Of a DNA stretch of 64,000 nucleotides, positions 1-8,592 are shown piece after piece; position 1 is the first letter of the stretch, and each line of letters begins with the position of its first letter. A program made the position numbers and the translations under genes. The notes beneath the pieces were generated by a model. That model made no database searches and had not been told where the DNA came from. It was given only the letters and a program-made list of their open reading frames with translations. The stretch comes from Xenophilus sp. L33 (GTDB lineage: Bacteria > Pseudomonadota > Gammaproteobacteria > Burkholderiales > Burkholderiaceae_C). The stretch spans positions 185,212 through 249,211 of the forward strand of contig NZ_LMUW01000207.1 in the NCBI RefSeq assembly GCF_009765735.1, written 5' to 3'.

Positions 1-22
1 ACTCTTGCCTCGCCGACAAACG

Positions 23-793
23 CTACGACTTCGCGCTCGTGCTGCCGTAGCCCAACATCGCCGAGAGTTCGTGCGACTCGGCAAGGAGCAACTTGGTGAT
101 CTGCTTGAGCCGCGCGCTGTCAAGCCGCACCTCCGGACCAAACACGCCGATCGAGCCGGCGACCGCGGCATTCCGATCGAAGAAGGGAACCGCTACCGCT
201 ACGGCGCCGGGGATCAGTTCGCTGTGGCTGCTCGCCCAGCCACGCTTGCGAGTCTGGGCCAGGTCGGCTTCGAGCTCTTTCAAGCCGATGCCCGTGCCCT
301 GCGTGAACGACTGCAGTTCGTCGGCGCTTGCTTGCATGTACGCCAGGATGGCGCGACCCGTCGCGCCGCGCACGATGCGCTCGGTGTAGCCGACGCCCCG
401 CTTGAAGTTGAGCGGTTGCGGGCTCGGTAGTTCGGCCACGCACAGCCGCATCTCCCGTTGCGGCAGGAACAGGGCGACCGTCTCGCCGGTCGCCTGCCAA
501 ATCCGTCGCAGCACCGGCTCCGCCACGGCCGCCAGATCAAGACTGGAGGTCCAGACGTGCGCGAGCCGGGCGACCGCGGGTCCTAGCCGAAATCGCTGCG
601 GCTCGCCGACCGAGACCAGGAAGCCTTGCTCTTCCAGCGTGTAGATGAGCCGGTAGAGCGTGGGACGCGACAACTCGACGCGCTTGAGCAGTTCTGCCGC
701 GGACAGTTCGAAGTCCTGTGCCGTGAAAGCCAGCAGGATCTCGAGCGCGCGACCTACGGCGCGGACGTTCTCGCTCTTGTCGGTGGTGACCAT
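23..793 (-). CDS. IclR-family transcriptional regulator
   Basis: A 256-aa IclR regulator that probably controls the divergent oxygenase operon starting at 931. The sequence shows an N-terminal winged helix-turn-helix (about residues 10-75, with VGRALEILLAF and SRPTLYRLIYTLEEQGF) and then the IclR effector domain ending near ELSAMLG. The ATG at 793 was chosen because AGGAGG stands about 8 nt upstream. A longer reading from 907 would run through three palindromic operator-like sites. That the effector is an aromatic acid or its metabolite is inferred only from the neighbouring genes. Confidence 0.88.
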   Translation of the reverse strand: MVTTDKSENVRAVGRALEILLAFTAQDFELSAAELLKRVELSRPTLYRLIYTLEEQGFLVSVGEPQRFRLGPAVARLAHVWTSSLDLAAVAEPVLRRIWQATGETVALFLPQREMRLCVAELPSPQPLNFKRGVGYTERIVRGATGRAILAYMQASADELQSFTQGTGIGLKELEADLAQTRKRGWASSHSELIPGAVAVAVPFFDRNAAVAGSIGVFGPEVRLDSARLKQITKLLLAESHELSAMLGYGSTSAKS

Positions 794-829
794 CAAAACT
801 TCCTCCTCGAAACAGGGACAGCCTGGATT

Positions 830-901
830 GTCCGCTACGCGGACACGTTGACTCGATTTCATCATAGTCCGTACAATGGATGAATAGTCCGCAAGACGGA
901 C
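830..901. promoter_or_regulatory. Three IclR-type operator-like palindromes
   Basis: The divergent promoter region holds two perfect 15-nt palindromes, GTCCGCTACGCGGAC at 830-844 and GTCCGCAAGACGGAC at 887-901. A degenerate copy, GTCCGTACAATGGAT, lies at 867-881. The shared form is GTCCG-N5-CGGAC. They lie between the IclR start (793) and the reductase start (931), so the adjacent regulator is the obvious candidate to bind them. Binding is inferred; the palindromes are seen directly. Confidence 0.7.
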
Positions 902-930
902 AGACATCGAAGCCCATGCAGGAGATACCG

Positions 931-1926
931 ATGAATTCGACCGTGCCAGTGACGCTGCTGTTTGCAGACGGCGTCGCGCATCGCCTGGACGTGCCGTGCG
1001 GCAAGAAGATCGTCGAGGCCGCCGGCGAGGCCGGGCTCAACCTCCTCACCGACTGCTCCAACGGCCAGTGCGGCACCTGTACCGCCCAGTTGCTTTCCGG
1101 CACGGTGGAGATGCAGGACTACGACACCGCCGTACTACCGGACCAAGACCGCGCCGGAGGCACCGTACTGCCCTGCGTGTGCCGGGTGACCGGCCCTTGC
1201 GCGGTCGAATTTCCCTACGACTCCACCGAGGCGCTGGCTGAAGAAGCGGCACCCATCGACGGCGAAGTGCTCGGCGTGCGCCAAGTGGCCAGCGAGACGA
1301 TGCTGCTCGAAGTGAGTATTCCGGAAGGCATCCAGTTCGAGCCCGGCCAGTACGTGCGCATCCATCCCGCAGGCACCGACTTCCATCGTTCGTACTCCAT
1401 GGCCAACCTGCCCGGCAGCCGCCGCCTGGAATTCTTCGTTCGCCTGGTGCCGGATGGTGCCTTCTCCAAATGGCTCGCCAGTGCCAAGGCCGGCGACCGC
1501 GTCGAACTCAGCGTGCCGCACGGCACATTCTTCCTGCGTGACGAAGATCGGCCTCGGCTCTTCGTCGCCGGCGGAACGGGCGTCGCCCCCTTCCTGTCGA
1601 TGCTTCGGAGCCTGAAAGCGCAGAGCTGCGCCCAGCCGACCACACTGCTCATCGGTGCGCGCACGCACGGCCACCTGTTCGCGCTGGACGAGCTCGAATC
1701 GATCCGCCATGACTTGCCGCATGTCGACGTGAAGCTGGCTGTCGAGCAGGACGCGAGCGCTGATTGTCATTCCGGATACGCGACCGACCTGATCGCGAAC
1801 CTTGGACTCGACCCGAGTACGCGCGTCTACCTCTGCGGTCCGCCGCCGATGGTCGAAGCCGGGCGCAAGGCCACCGAAGCTGCGGGCCTGCCGCGCGGGG
1901 ACGTGCTTTGCGAACGCTTCGCCTGA
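931..1926 (+). CDS. Oxygenase electron-transfer reductase (2Fe-2S/FAD/NAD, BenC-like)
   Basis: A 331-aa reductase that passes electrons from NAD(P)H through FAD and a plant-type 2Fe-2S cluster to the Rieske oxygenase encoded next door. Cysteines C42, C47, C50 and C82 form the C-x4-C-x2-C...C ferredoxin motif. HRSYSM is the FAD-binding RxYS motif, GGTGVAPFLSML lies in the NAD-binding domain, and CGPPPM near the C-terminus is typical of the family. Start 931 has AGGAG 6 nt upstream, better than the in-frame ATG at 916. The domain order matches the benzoate/anthranilate dioxygenase reductases. It is the first gene of the operon. Confidence 0.92.
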   Translation: MNSTVPVTLLFADGVAHRLDVPCGKKIVEAAGEAGLNLLTDCSNGQCGTCTAQLLSGTVEMQDYDTAVLPDQDRAGGTVLPCVCRVTGPCAVEFPYDSTEALAEEAAPIDGEVLGVRQVASETMLLEVSIPEGIQFEPGQYVRIHPAGTDFHRSYSMANLPGSRRLEFFVRLVPDGAFSKWLASAKAGDRVELSVPHGTFFLRDEDRPRLFVAGGTGVAPFLSMLRSLKAQSCAQPTTLLIGARTHGHLFALDELESIRHDLPHVDVKLAVEQDASADCHSGYATDLIANLGLDPSTRVYLCGPPPMVEAGRKATEAAGLPRGDVLCERFA

Positions 1927-1960
1927 ATCCTTCATCCCCGCCCAACCTCAGCCCACACCC

Positions 1961-3328
1961 ATGATCCCAATCACTACCGAATCCCGCTACAACGCGATGA
2001 TCAATCTGCGCAAGGGCCAGATCAGTCGCGAGATCTTCTCCGACAAGGAGATCTACCAGGAAGAACTGGAGAAGGTCTTCACACGAGCGTGGCTCTTCGT
2101 CGGTCACGAAAGCCAGGTGCCCAATCCGGGCGATTTCTTCACCTCGCGCATGGGCGCCGAATCGGTGATCCTCGCGCGCGACAAGAAAAAGAAAGTGCAC
2201 GTGTTCCTCAACTCGTGCCGCCATCGCGGCATGAAGGTCTGCCAGTACGACCACGGCAACACGCAGATGTTCACCTGCCCGTACCACAGCTGGAGCTACA
2301 CCACCGACGGCAAGCTGTTCGGAGTGCCGCAGTACAAGAACCTGTACGAAGGCTGCATGGAGAAGGAAGACTGGTCGCTGATCGAAGTGCCCCAGATGGA
2401 GATCTACAAGGGGACCGTGTGGGCCACCTGGGACAAGGACGCGCCCGACCTGATGACCTACCTCGGCGATGCCCGCCAGCACCTGGACCTGGCGCTCGAC
2501 TGCCGTGACGGACGCGAAGGCGGCAGCGAGGTCCTGATTGGCGTGCACAAGTGGATCATCCCGTGCAACTGGAAGTTCGCGGCAGAGAACTTCCTGGGCG
2601 ACACCTACCACAACGTGAGCCATCGCTCGGTGGACATGATCGGCATCGGGCCCTCGGCCGAGGCGGGCGTCAAGGGCCGGCGCGACAACGAGATGGACAA
2701 GGCCCAGCATGTCTGGGCGAACTTCCCGGCCGGCCATGGCGTGCACAGCGCGATCATGCCGGAGACCTGGGAGTTCAACGACACCTACCAGGGCAACCCG
2801 ATCGTCGCCGAATACTTCCGCGAGGCCCACGCCAGGCGCAAGGAGCGCATGGGCGAGGAACGGCACCGCCTGATCCCCTTCGTCGGCACCATCTATCCGA
2901 ACGTTTCCTTCCACGGGAACCAGCCGCGCAACCTGTGCGTCTGGCATCCGCACGGACCGGAGTCGACCGAAGCCTGGCGCTTCTTCCTGGTCGACGCCGA
3001 CGCACCGCAGGAGGTCAAGGACTTCCTGCGCGCCTACTACATGCGCTACTCGGGACCGGCCGGCATGACCGAGCAGGACGACATGGAGAACTGGAACTAC
3101 GCAACCGCCGGCAGCCGCGGCGTGATCGCGAGACGCTACCCGTTCAACTACACGCAGTCGCTCGGCAAGGTCAGCACCGACGGCCCGGTGGCCGGCAACG
3201 TGAGCCTGCAGGTGAGCGAGGAGAACCCGCGCCAGTTCTACCGGCGCTGGCGCGACTACATGAACGCCGCCGACTGGGACACGCTGCTCGGCCGCAACGA
3301 CAAGGAACCGGCGAGCTTCGCCGCCTGA
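1961..3328 (+). CDS. Rieske aromatic-ring-hydroxylating oxygenase, large (alpha) subunit
   Basis: A 455-aa catalytic subunit of a ring-hydroxylating dioxygenase. The Rieske 2Fe-2S ligands are C86-x-H88 and C106-x2-H109 (SCRHRG, CPYHSW). The mononuclear iron site is read from NFLGDTYHNVSH, with D214, H217 and H221 as likely ligands, giving H-x3-H spacing. The length is normal for benzoate/naphthalene-type alpha subunits. The ATG at 1961 is preferred; a second ATG at 1997 is possible and neither has a strong ribosome binding site. The substrate cannot be read from sequence. An aromatic or hydroaromatic acid is likely given the BenC-like reductase and adjacent dehydrogenase. Confidence 0.93.
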   Translation: MIPITTESRYNAMINLRKGQISREIFSDKEIYQEELEKVFTRAWLFVGHESQVPNPGDFFTSRMGAESVILARDKKKKVHVFLNSCRHRGMKVCQYDHGNTQMFTCPYHSWSYTTDGKLFGVPQYKNLYEGCMEKEDWSLIEVPQMEIYKGTVWATWDKDAPDLMTYLGDARQHLDLALDCRDGREGGSEVLIGVHKWIIPCNWKFAAENFLGDTYHNVSHRSVDMIGIGPSAEAGVKGRRDNEMDKAQHVWANFPAGHGVHSAIMPETWEFNDTYQGNPIVAEYFREAHARRKERMGEERHRLIPFVGTIYPNVSFHGNQPRNLCVWHPHGPESTEAWRFFLVDADAPQEVKDFLRAYYMRYSGPAGMTEQDDMENWNYATAGSRGVIARRYPFNYTQSLGKVSTDGPVAGNVSLQVSEENPRQFYRRWRDYMNAADWDTLLGRNDKEPASFAA

Positions 3329-3330
3329 TC

Positions 3331-4119
3331 ATGGGAACCGTCATCGTCACCGGCGGGACCTTCGGCCTCGGCCAGTCCATCACGGTCGAACTGGCCCGGC
3401 GCGGCCACCGGGTGGTCGCCTTCGGCCTGGCCCGGCCGCAGGTCTCGAGCACCGCGCAAGGGCACGACGGCCTGGTCGCCGAACTCGCGGAGGCGGGTTG
3501 CGAAGCCGACGTGCTGGAGGCCGACGTGTCCGTGGCGGCCGACGTGCAGCGCGTCGTCCAGCACACGCTGCGCAAGTACGGAAGCATCCATGGACTGGTC
3601 AACAACGCCGCGATCGGCCCGCTCGGAACCGTGCTCAGCACCGACGAGGCGGCTTTCGATCGCATCGTCGATGTCAACCTCAAGGGCACTTTCCTGATGT
3701 CGCGCGCCGTGCTGCCGCACATGATCGAGGCCGGTGGCGGATCGATCGTCAACATCGGTTCCGGCGCAGGTTACGGCAAACCCAACATGGCGGTCTACAG
3801 CGCCAGCAAGGGCGCGATCGTGGCGCTGAGCACTGCGATGGCCTACGACCACTTCCACGACCACGTGCGGGTCAACGTCGCCATCCCGGGCGGCGGCGGC
3901 ATCGTTTCGGGCATGAGCGTCGGCCGCATGGGCGGCGACCTCGAGGCCTTCAGGAGCAAGCCTGCACCCGGCACGGTGGCGGGCCGGCCCGCCACCGGCC
4001 GCGACCTGGCGAACGCGGTTGCCTTCCTGCTGTCCGACGACGCCGCGACCGTGTCGGGCACCGTCGTCGACGTCGGCTGCTTTGCCCACCAGGGTGGCCC
4101 GATCCCCTCCCGCCATTGA
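3331..4119 (+). CDS. Short-chain dehydrogenase/reductase, likely cis-dihydrodiol dehydrogenase
   Basis: A 262-aa classical SDR. The cofactor motif TGGTFGLG is at the N-terminus, NNAAIG takes the place of the NNAG motif, and the active site has the serine of NIGSGAG with YSASK. It begins 2 nt after the alpha-subunit stop and sits between the two oxygenase subunit genes. That position suggests it re-aromatises the cis-diol product, the role of BenD-type enzymes. That role is inference from context; the SDR fold assignment is firm. The C-terminal GCFAHQGGPIP tail differs from the usual SDR ending. Confidence 0.88.
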   Translation: MGTVIVTGGTFGLGQSITVELARRGHRVVAFGLARPQVSSTAQGHDGLVAELAEAGCEADVLEADVSVAADVQRVVQHTLRKYGSIHGLVNNAAIGPLGTVLSTDEAAFDRIVDVNLKGTFLMSRAVLPHMIEAGGGSIVNIGSGAGYGKPNMAVYSASKGAIVALSTAMAYDHFHDHVRVNVAIPGGGGIVSGMSVGRMGGDLEAFRSKPAPGTVAGRPATGRDLANAVAFLLSDDAATVSGTVVDVGCFAHQGGPIPSRH

Positions 4120-4149
4120 ATCCACATGAACACCGCCACTGGAGAAGCC

Positions 4150-4731
4150 ATGTCCGAACTCGCGGAACCCATCGCCGAAGCGCCGACCCGAATCGTTCGC
4201 GACGCCCACTACTACGAAGTCAAGCAGGAGATCGAGGAATTCCTCTACGACGAAGCGAACCTTCTCGACGATCGGCATTTCAAGGCTTGGATCGACACTC
4301 TGGCTGACGACCTCGAGTACTTCATGCCCATGGAATACAACGTCAAGTTCGGCGAGCACTCGCGGCGCGAACTGACAACCCGCGACAAGCAGATGAGTTG
4401 GTTCAATGAAGGCAAGTGGACCTTGAACAAACGGGTCGAGCAGATCCTCACCGGTGTGCACTGGGCGGAGGAACCGCTGTCGCGCGTCAGCCGCCTGGTG
4501 AGCAACGTGCAGCTCACCGCCATCCGCAACAGTGCCGACGGCGCTGTCGAGGTCGACGTGTCGAGCCGCTTCCTCACCTACCAGAACCGCTGCGAATACG
4601 AGCAATATTTTTTCGTTGGCGACCGCAAGGATCGCATGCGCAAGACGGCTGACGGATGGAAACTCGCTCGACGCGAGATCCGCATTCACCAGAACGTGCT
4701 GCTGGCGAAGAACCTCAGCATCTTCTTCTGA
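4150..4731 (+). CDS. Aromatic-ring-hydroxylating oxygenase, small (beta) subunit
   Basis: A 193-aa beta subunit that would assemble with the large subunit (1961-3328) into an alpha3beta3 hexamer. Family signs are the EIEEFLYDEANLLDDRHFKAW segment near the N-terminus and the C-terminal LARREIRIHQNVLLAKNLS. The ATG at 4150 follows GGAG by 5 nt, so it is preferred over an in-frame ATG at 4126. The beta subunit has no metal site of its own. Separation of alpha and beta genes by an SDR gene is an uncommon order for this family. Confidence 0.9.
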   Translation: MSELAEPIAEAPTRIVRDAHYYEVKQEIEEFLYDEANLLDDRHFKAWIDTLADDLEYFMPMEYNVKFGEHSRRELTTRDKQMSWFNEGKWTLNKRVEQILTGVHWAEEPLSRVSRLVSNVQLTAIRNSADGAVEVDVSSRFLTYQNRCEYEQYFFVGDRKDRMRKTADGWKLARREIRIHQNVLLAKNLSIFF

Positions 4732-4741
4732 GAGGACCACC

Positions 4742-4927
4742 ATGCTCAATCTCATGGCGGTACAAGTTGGCCAGAAAGTCCGGCTGAAGAACGGCACCGT
4801 GGCTGAAGTCACCGAGAACATCGGCGACGGCATCTGGCTGCAGCTGCGCGATCCAGAGAGCGGCGAAGACGAACTGGTCCATTGCGAGGAAGTGGTGGAA
4901 CTGGTCGAGCCGTCTTCGGACTCATGA
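4742..4927 (+). CDS. Small acidic protein of unknown function (61 aa)
   Basis: A 61-aa protein that I do not recognise as a named family. The first half (VGQKVRLKNGTVAEVTENIG) resembles a small SH3/KOW-like beta-barrel, and the C-terminal third is strongly acidic. AGAGGA is about 5 nt upstream of the ATG at 4742. The stop overlaps the next gene's start in ATGA, so translation is probably coupled. The tight placement between oxygenase and hydroxylase genes argues that it is a real gene with an accessory role, which is inference. Confidence 0.72.
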   Translation: MLNLMAVQVGQKVRLKNGTVAEVTENIGDGIWLQLRDPESGEDELVHCEEVVELVEPSSDS

Positions 4928-6591
4928 ACCCCACGCACGAGACACAGGTCCTCATCGTCGGCGCCGGGCCCGTCGGCCTGAGCTTGGCGATCGATCTGGC
5001 CCAGCGAGGCATCCGCGTGCTGGTCGCCGAGATCCGTCATCCCGGCGAGCCGCCAAGCGTGAAGTGCAATCACGTCGCGGCGCGGACGATGGAGATTTTC
5101 CGCCGACTTGGCGTGGCGAAGGCGCTTCGCGACACTGGCTTGCCGGCCGACTACGCCAACGACGTGTCCTACCGCACGACCTTCACCGGCGAGGAACTGT
5201 CGCGCATCCACATCCCGGCGCGCGCCAGCCGCTACACCGACAAGAGCGGGCCGGACGGATGGTGGCCGACGCCTGAACCGCCGCACCGCATCAACCAGAT
5301 CTATCTGGAGCCTGTGCTGTTCGCGCACGCCGAGGCGACATCAGGCCTCACGATCCTGAGCCGGTCGCGCATCGACGGCTTCTCGCAGGACGCCGACTGT
5401 GTGCGGGCCAAGGGCGCCGACCTCGAGACTGGTGCCGCCTTCGATGTTCGTTGCGACTACCTGATCGGTTGCGACGGCGGACGCTCGGCGGTGCGCAAGG
5501 CAATCGGCGCCACGCTCTCCGGCACGGACGTAGTCGGACGTGTGCAGTCCACCTACTTCCGCGCGCCCGATCTGCTGGCGCGCGCAGGGCAGGTGCCGGC
5601 CTGGGCCACGTTCTCACTCAACCCGCGACGAAGCGGCAACGTCTACGCGATCGACGGACGCGAAACCTTCCTGCTGCACAACTACCTGCGCGCCGACGAA
5701 CCCGACTTCGAATCGGTGGACCGCGACTGGGCCATCCGCACGATCCTCGGCGTCGGCGACGACTTCCGCTACGAGATCATCAGCAAGGAAGACTGGATCG
5801 GCCGCCGCCTGGTAGCCGACCGCTTCCGAGATCGCCGCGTCTTCATCTGCGGCGACGCGTCGCACCTGTGGGTGCCAATGGCCGGCTACGGCATGAACGC
5901 GGGCATCGCGGACGCGATGAACCTGTCGTGGCAGTTGGCGGCACGCCTCAATGGCTGGGGCGGCGAAGGTGTCCTCGACGCTTACGAGGCCGAACGGCTG
6001 CCGATCACCGAGCAGGTGTCGAAATTCGCGATGAACCATGCGCTGGCGCTGCAGAAAGCACGCGAGGGCGTACCGCCCGGCATCGAGGAGCCCGGCTCCG
6101 CCGGCGACGAAGCGCGCAAGACCGCCGGGCAGGCGCTCTACGCGCTGAACGTCAAGCAGTACTGCTGCGCCGGGCTCAACTTCGGCTACTACTACGACGC
6201 CTCGCCGCTGGTCGCCTACGACGACGAAGCCGCGCCCGGCTACACCATGGATAGCTTTACACCGTCGACCGTCCCGGGCTGCCGCACGCCGCATTTCTGG
6301 CTGGCCGACGGTCGTTCGCTCTACGACGCGATGGGTCCCGAATTCACGCTGCTGCGTTTTGACGGAGACGTCGATGTCGCCCCGCTTCAGAGGGCCGCGG
6401 CGCAGCGTGGCCTGCCGCTGACCATCCTGGATGTGCGATCCGAAGAAGTGCCTTCCGCCTATCGGCACGCGCTGGTGCTTTCACGGCCGGACCAGCACGT
6501 GGCTTGGCGCGGCGACGCGTTGCCGGACGATCCGCTGGCGCTCGTCGACCGCGTGCGCGGTTCGCACATTGACATGGAGACCCGCGAATGA
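4924..6591 (+). CDS. FAD-dependent aromatic-ring monooxygenase (PheA/TfdB/MhpA-like)
   Basis: A 555-aa flavin hydroxylase of the UbiH/PheA/MhpA superfamily. The FAD Rossmann motif VGAGPVGLSLA is at residues 9-19, the CDGGRSAVRKAIG DG-motif near 185, and the GDASHLWVPMAGYGMNAG GD-motif near 310. A thioredoxin-like C-terminal extension is present, as in phenol hydroxylases. It starts in an ATGA overlap with the 61-aa gene and ends in an ATGA overlap with the aldolase gene. It probably adds a second hydroxyl to the product of the Rieske system before ring opening. Substrate is unknown. Confidence 0.9.
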   Translation: MNPTHETQVLIVGAGPVGLSLAIDLAQRGIRVLVAEIRHPGEPPSVKCNHVAARTMEIFRRLGVAKALRDTGLPADYANDVSYRTTFTGEELSRIHIPARASRYTDKSGPDGWWPTPEPPHRINQIYLEPVLFAHAEATSGLTILSRSRIDGFSQDADCVRAKGADLETGAAFDVRCDYLIGCDGGRSAVRKAIGATLSGTDVVGRVQSTYFRAPDLLARAGQVPAWATFSLNPRRSGNVYAIDGRETFLLHNYLRADEPDFESVDRDWAIRTILGVGDDFRYEIISKEDWIGRRLVADRFRDRRVFICGDASHLWVPMAGYGMNAGIADAMNLSWQLAARLNGWGGEGVLDAYEAERLPITEQVSKFAMNHALALQKAREGVPPGIEEPGSAGDEARKTAGQALYALNVKQYCCAGLNFGYYYDASPLVAYDDEAAPGYTMDSFTPSTVPGCRTPHFWLADGRSLYDAMGPEFTLLRFDGDVDVAPLQRAAAQRGLPLTILDVRSEEVPSAYRHALVLSRPDQHVAWRGDALPDDPLALVDRVRGSHIDMETRE

Positions 6592-7304
6592 CCGATGACA
6601 CCTCGCTGCGCAAGGACCTGGCCGCCTGCTATCGCCTCTTCGACTGGCTGGGCTGGACTGAACTGGTCTTCAATCACATCACGGTGCGGGTGCCGACGCC
6701 GGAAGGTGCGAAGGCGGAGTACCTGATCAATCCTTTCGGGCTGCACTACGCGGAAGTCACGCCCGACAACCTCGTTCGCATCGACATCGACGGTGCACCG
6801 CGCGGCGACAGCCAGGGCCAGGTGAATCGCGCAGGCTTCGTAATTCACAGCGCGATCCATGCCGCACGCGACGACGCGCACTGCGTCATGCACGTTCACA
6901 CTACGGCCGGCTGCGCGGTCTCGTGCAAGGAGTCGGGCCTGCGGCACGACAACTTCTACAGCGCCATGCTGTACGACGACGTGGCTTACCACGACTACGA
7001 GGGCGTCACCACGCATCTGGACGAGCAGCCGCGGCTGGTCGAATCGCTCGGCAAGCGAAACCACCTGATCTTGCGCAACCACGGCCTTCTGGTCGTCGGG
7101 CCGAACATCCCGACCGCCTTCAACCGGCTGTGGGTGTTGCAACGCGCCTGCGAGATCCAGCTGGCATCGGACGCAGGCGCTGGTCCCAACCGCGCGATCC
7201 CGGAATCGATCCTTCGCACCGTGCCGGAAGGCCGCGTCGCCGGCAGCGCCGAGGTGCATCGCCGCATCTTCGACACGATGCTTCGCCGCGCCGGCATCAG
7301 CTGA
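6588..7304 (+). CDS. Class II aldolase/adducin-family protein
   Basis: A 238-aa metal-dependent class II aldolase-like enzyme. The zinc-ligand region is visible as CVMHVHTTAG, with a further histidine in LRNHGLLVVG, as in fuculose- and ribulose-phosphate aldolases. Related proteins in aromatic operons carry out retro-aldol cleavage or decarboxylation. Its start overlaps the hydroxylase stop (ATGA), so it belongs to the same transcript. A paralogue of the same subfamily lies at 34437-35201, also beside a Bug receptor gene. The exact reaction is not determinable here. Confidence 0.87.
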   Translation: MTDDTSLRKDLAACYRLFDWLGWTELVFNHITVRVPTPEGAKAEYLINPFGLHYAEVTPDNLVRIDIDGAPRGDSQGQVNRAGFVIHSAIHAARDDAHCVMHVHTTAGCAVSCKESGLRHDNFYSAMLYDDVAYHDYEGVTTHLDEQPRLVESLGKRNHLILRNHGLLVVGPNIPTAFNRLWVLQRACEIQLASDAGAGPNRAIPESILRTVPEGRVAGSAEVHRRIFDTMLRRAGIS

Positions 7305-7338
7305 ACTCGCTCGCCCTTCCCGACAACGGAGACACTTC

Positions 7339-8310
7339 GTGCGCCCTTCCCTTGCCCAAAGATTCCTGCTCGCGATCTGCATCGGCGCTGCCGCCGCTTG
7401 CGTTGGCGCCGAGACGTATCCCTCCAGACCGATCACTCTCATCGCGCCATTCGCCGCCGGCGGCTCGGCCGACGGCATCGCCCGTGTGCTGGCACGCAAG
7501 CTCGGTGATGAACTGGGCCAGCCAGTGATCGTCGACAACCGGCCAGGCGCGGGGGGCGCCAGCGGCCTCATGCTGCTCGCGAAGTCCAAACCGGACGGCT
7601 ACACGATCGGCATGGGGGCGACCGGCGCGATCGCCATCGGTCCCCATTTGCCGGACGCACCGCCGCTGCGACCCGGCGAGCAGCTTCAGCCGCTGGCCAA
7701 GATCGCCGACATCCCGTTGGTCCTGGTCACCGGCGCCAATAGCGACTTCACCGACCTGAGATCGCTGCTGGCCAAGGCCGCGCAAACTGAGGAGCCGACT
7801 GGCAATGCAGGCCAGTACACGGCGCATCACTTATCGGCGGAACTGCTTGCGAGCAGCGCCAGGCTCAAGCTGCCGCCGGTGCCATACAAGGGCAGCGCAC
7901 CCGCGGTCATGGACGTGATGGGCGGACAGGTGCCGCTGGCCGTGGTGGACCTCACGTCGGTCGCGGGACAGCTCAAGGCGGGCACCATCAAGGCCCTGGC
8001 TGTGACCAGCAGCCAGCGCTCCAAGCTCGCGCCGGAAATTCCGACAATGGCCGAGGCCGGTGTGCCAGGCTATGCGGCGCCAGCGTGGATGGGCCTCTTT
8101 GCACCGAAGGGGCTGCCAGCACCCATTCGCGAGAAGCTTGGCAACGCCATCGAAACGGCCCTGGCTGATCCCGCCACGCAAGCACGGATCGTCGACTTGG
8201 CGGCCGAACCGGCCTACATGGGGTCCAGCCAGTTCGGGACCTTCATCGATGCCGAGTCGGAGCGCTGGGCAAGGGTGATTGCCGGACTGCCGAAGGCAGA
8301 AAAGCAATAA
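7339..8310 (+). CDS. Tripartite tricarboxylate transporter receptor (Bug/TctC family)
   Basis: A 323-aa periplasmic binding protein with a signal peptide cleaved near AAACVGA. Family signatures include IAPFAAGGSADGIAR and PVIVDNRPGAGGA near the N-terminus and VPYKGSAPAVMDVMGGQV in the middle. It starts with GTG at 7339 behind a GGAGA element. It is the last gene of the oxygenase operon, 34 nt after the aldolase gene. Its likely job is to bind the aromatic or dicarboxylic acid that the operon degrades. No TctA/TctB membrane genes are nearby. Confidence 0.92.
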   Translation: MRPSLAQRFLLAICIGAAAACVGAETYPSRPITLIAPFAAGGSADGIARVLARKLGDELGQPVIVDNRPGAGGASGLMLLAKSKPDGYTIGMGATGAIAIGPHLPDAPPLRPGEQLQPLAKIADIPLVLVTGANSDFTDLRSLLAKAAQTEEPTGNAGQYTAHHLSAELLASSARLKLPPVPYKGSAPAVMDVMGGQVPLAVVDLTSVAGQLKAGTIKALAVTSSQRSKLAPEIPTMAEAGVPGYAAPAWMGLFAPKGLPAPIREKLGNAIETALADPATQARIVDLAAEPAYMGSSQFGTFIDAESERWARVIAGLPKAEKQ

Positions 8311-8592
8311 GCGGATTCGTGAATTGACTACCAATCAGCGATAGCGGGCCTTTTGGTCGCGTACAGCTACTACAGTCTTCAGCCAGACTTGGTCGTGGGG
8401 GCTCAGGCAGACGTGGCTCGCGCAGCGGTCTCTCGGCAAAGCTTGCATGGCATCCTTCGATCACCTCTTTGGATCGCGATGAACCTGTCGACGTTGTGCA
8501 CCCTGAGGCAACTGGGGCGGATCTGGCCTGAGGTCGTCCGGTTCCCTTAACAGACGTCTAGCACCGTGAGTCCGCCGATTGCTCGCGCAAAC
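8311..8592. other. Convergent intergenic region, no gene seen
   Basis: This 282-nt stretch lies between the 3' ends of two convergent Bug receptor genes. No convincing gene, RNA or strong hairpin followed by a T-run was seen. Confidence 0.6.

Noticed and set aside
1649..2953. Minus-strand open frame (434 codons) opposite the reductase and alpha-subunit genes
   Set aside because: Antisense to two genes with clear catalytic motifs, and no ribosome binding site or domain.
3256..5328. Long minus-strand open frame (690 codons) opposite the SDR, beta-subunit and hydroxylase genes
   Set aside because: It is antisense to well-supported genes and has no recognisable domain. High G+C content makes long antisense frames common.
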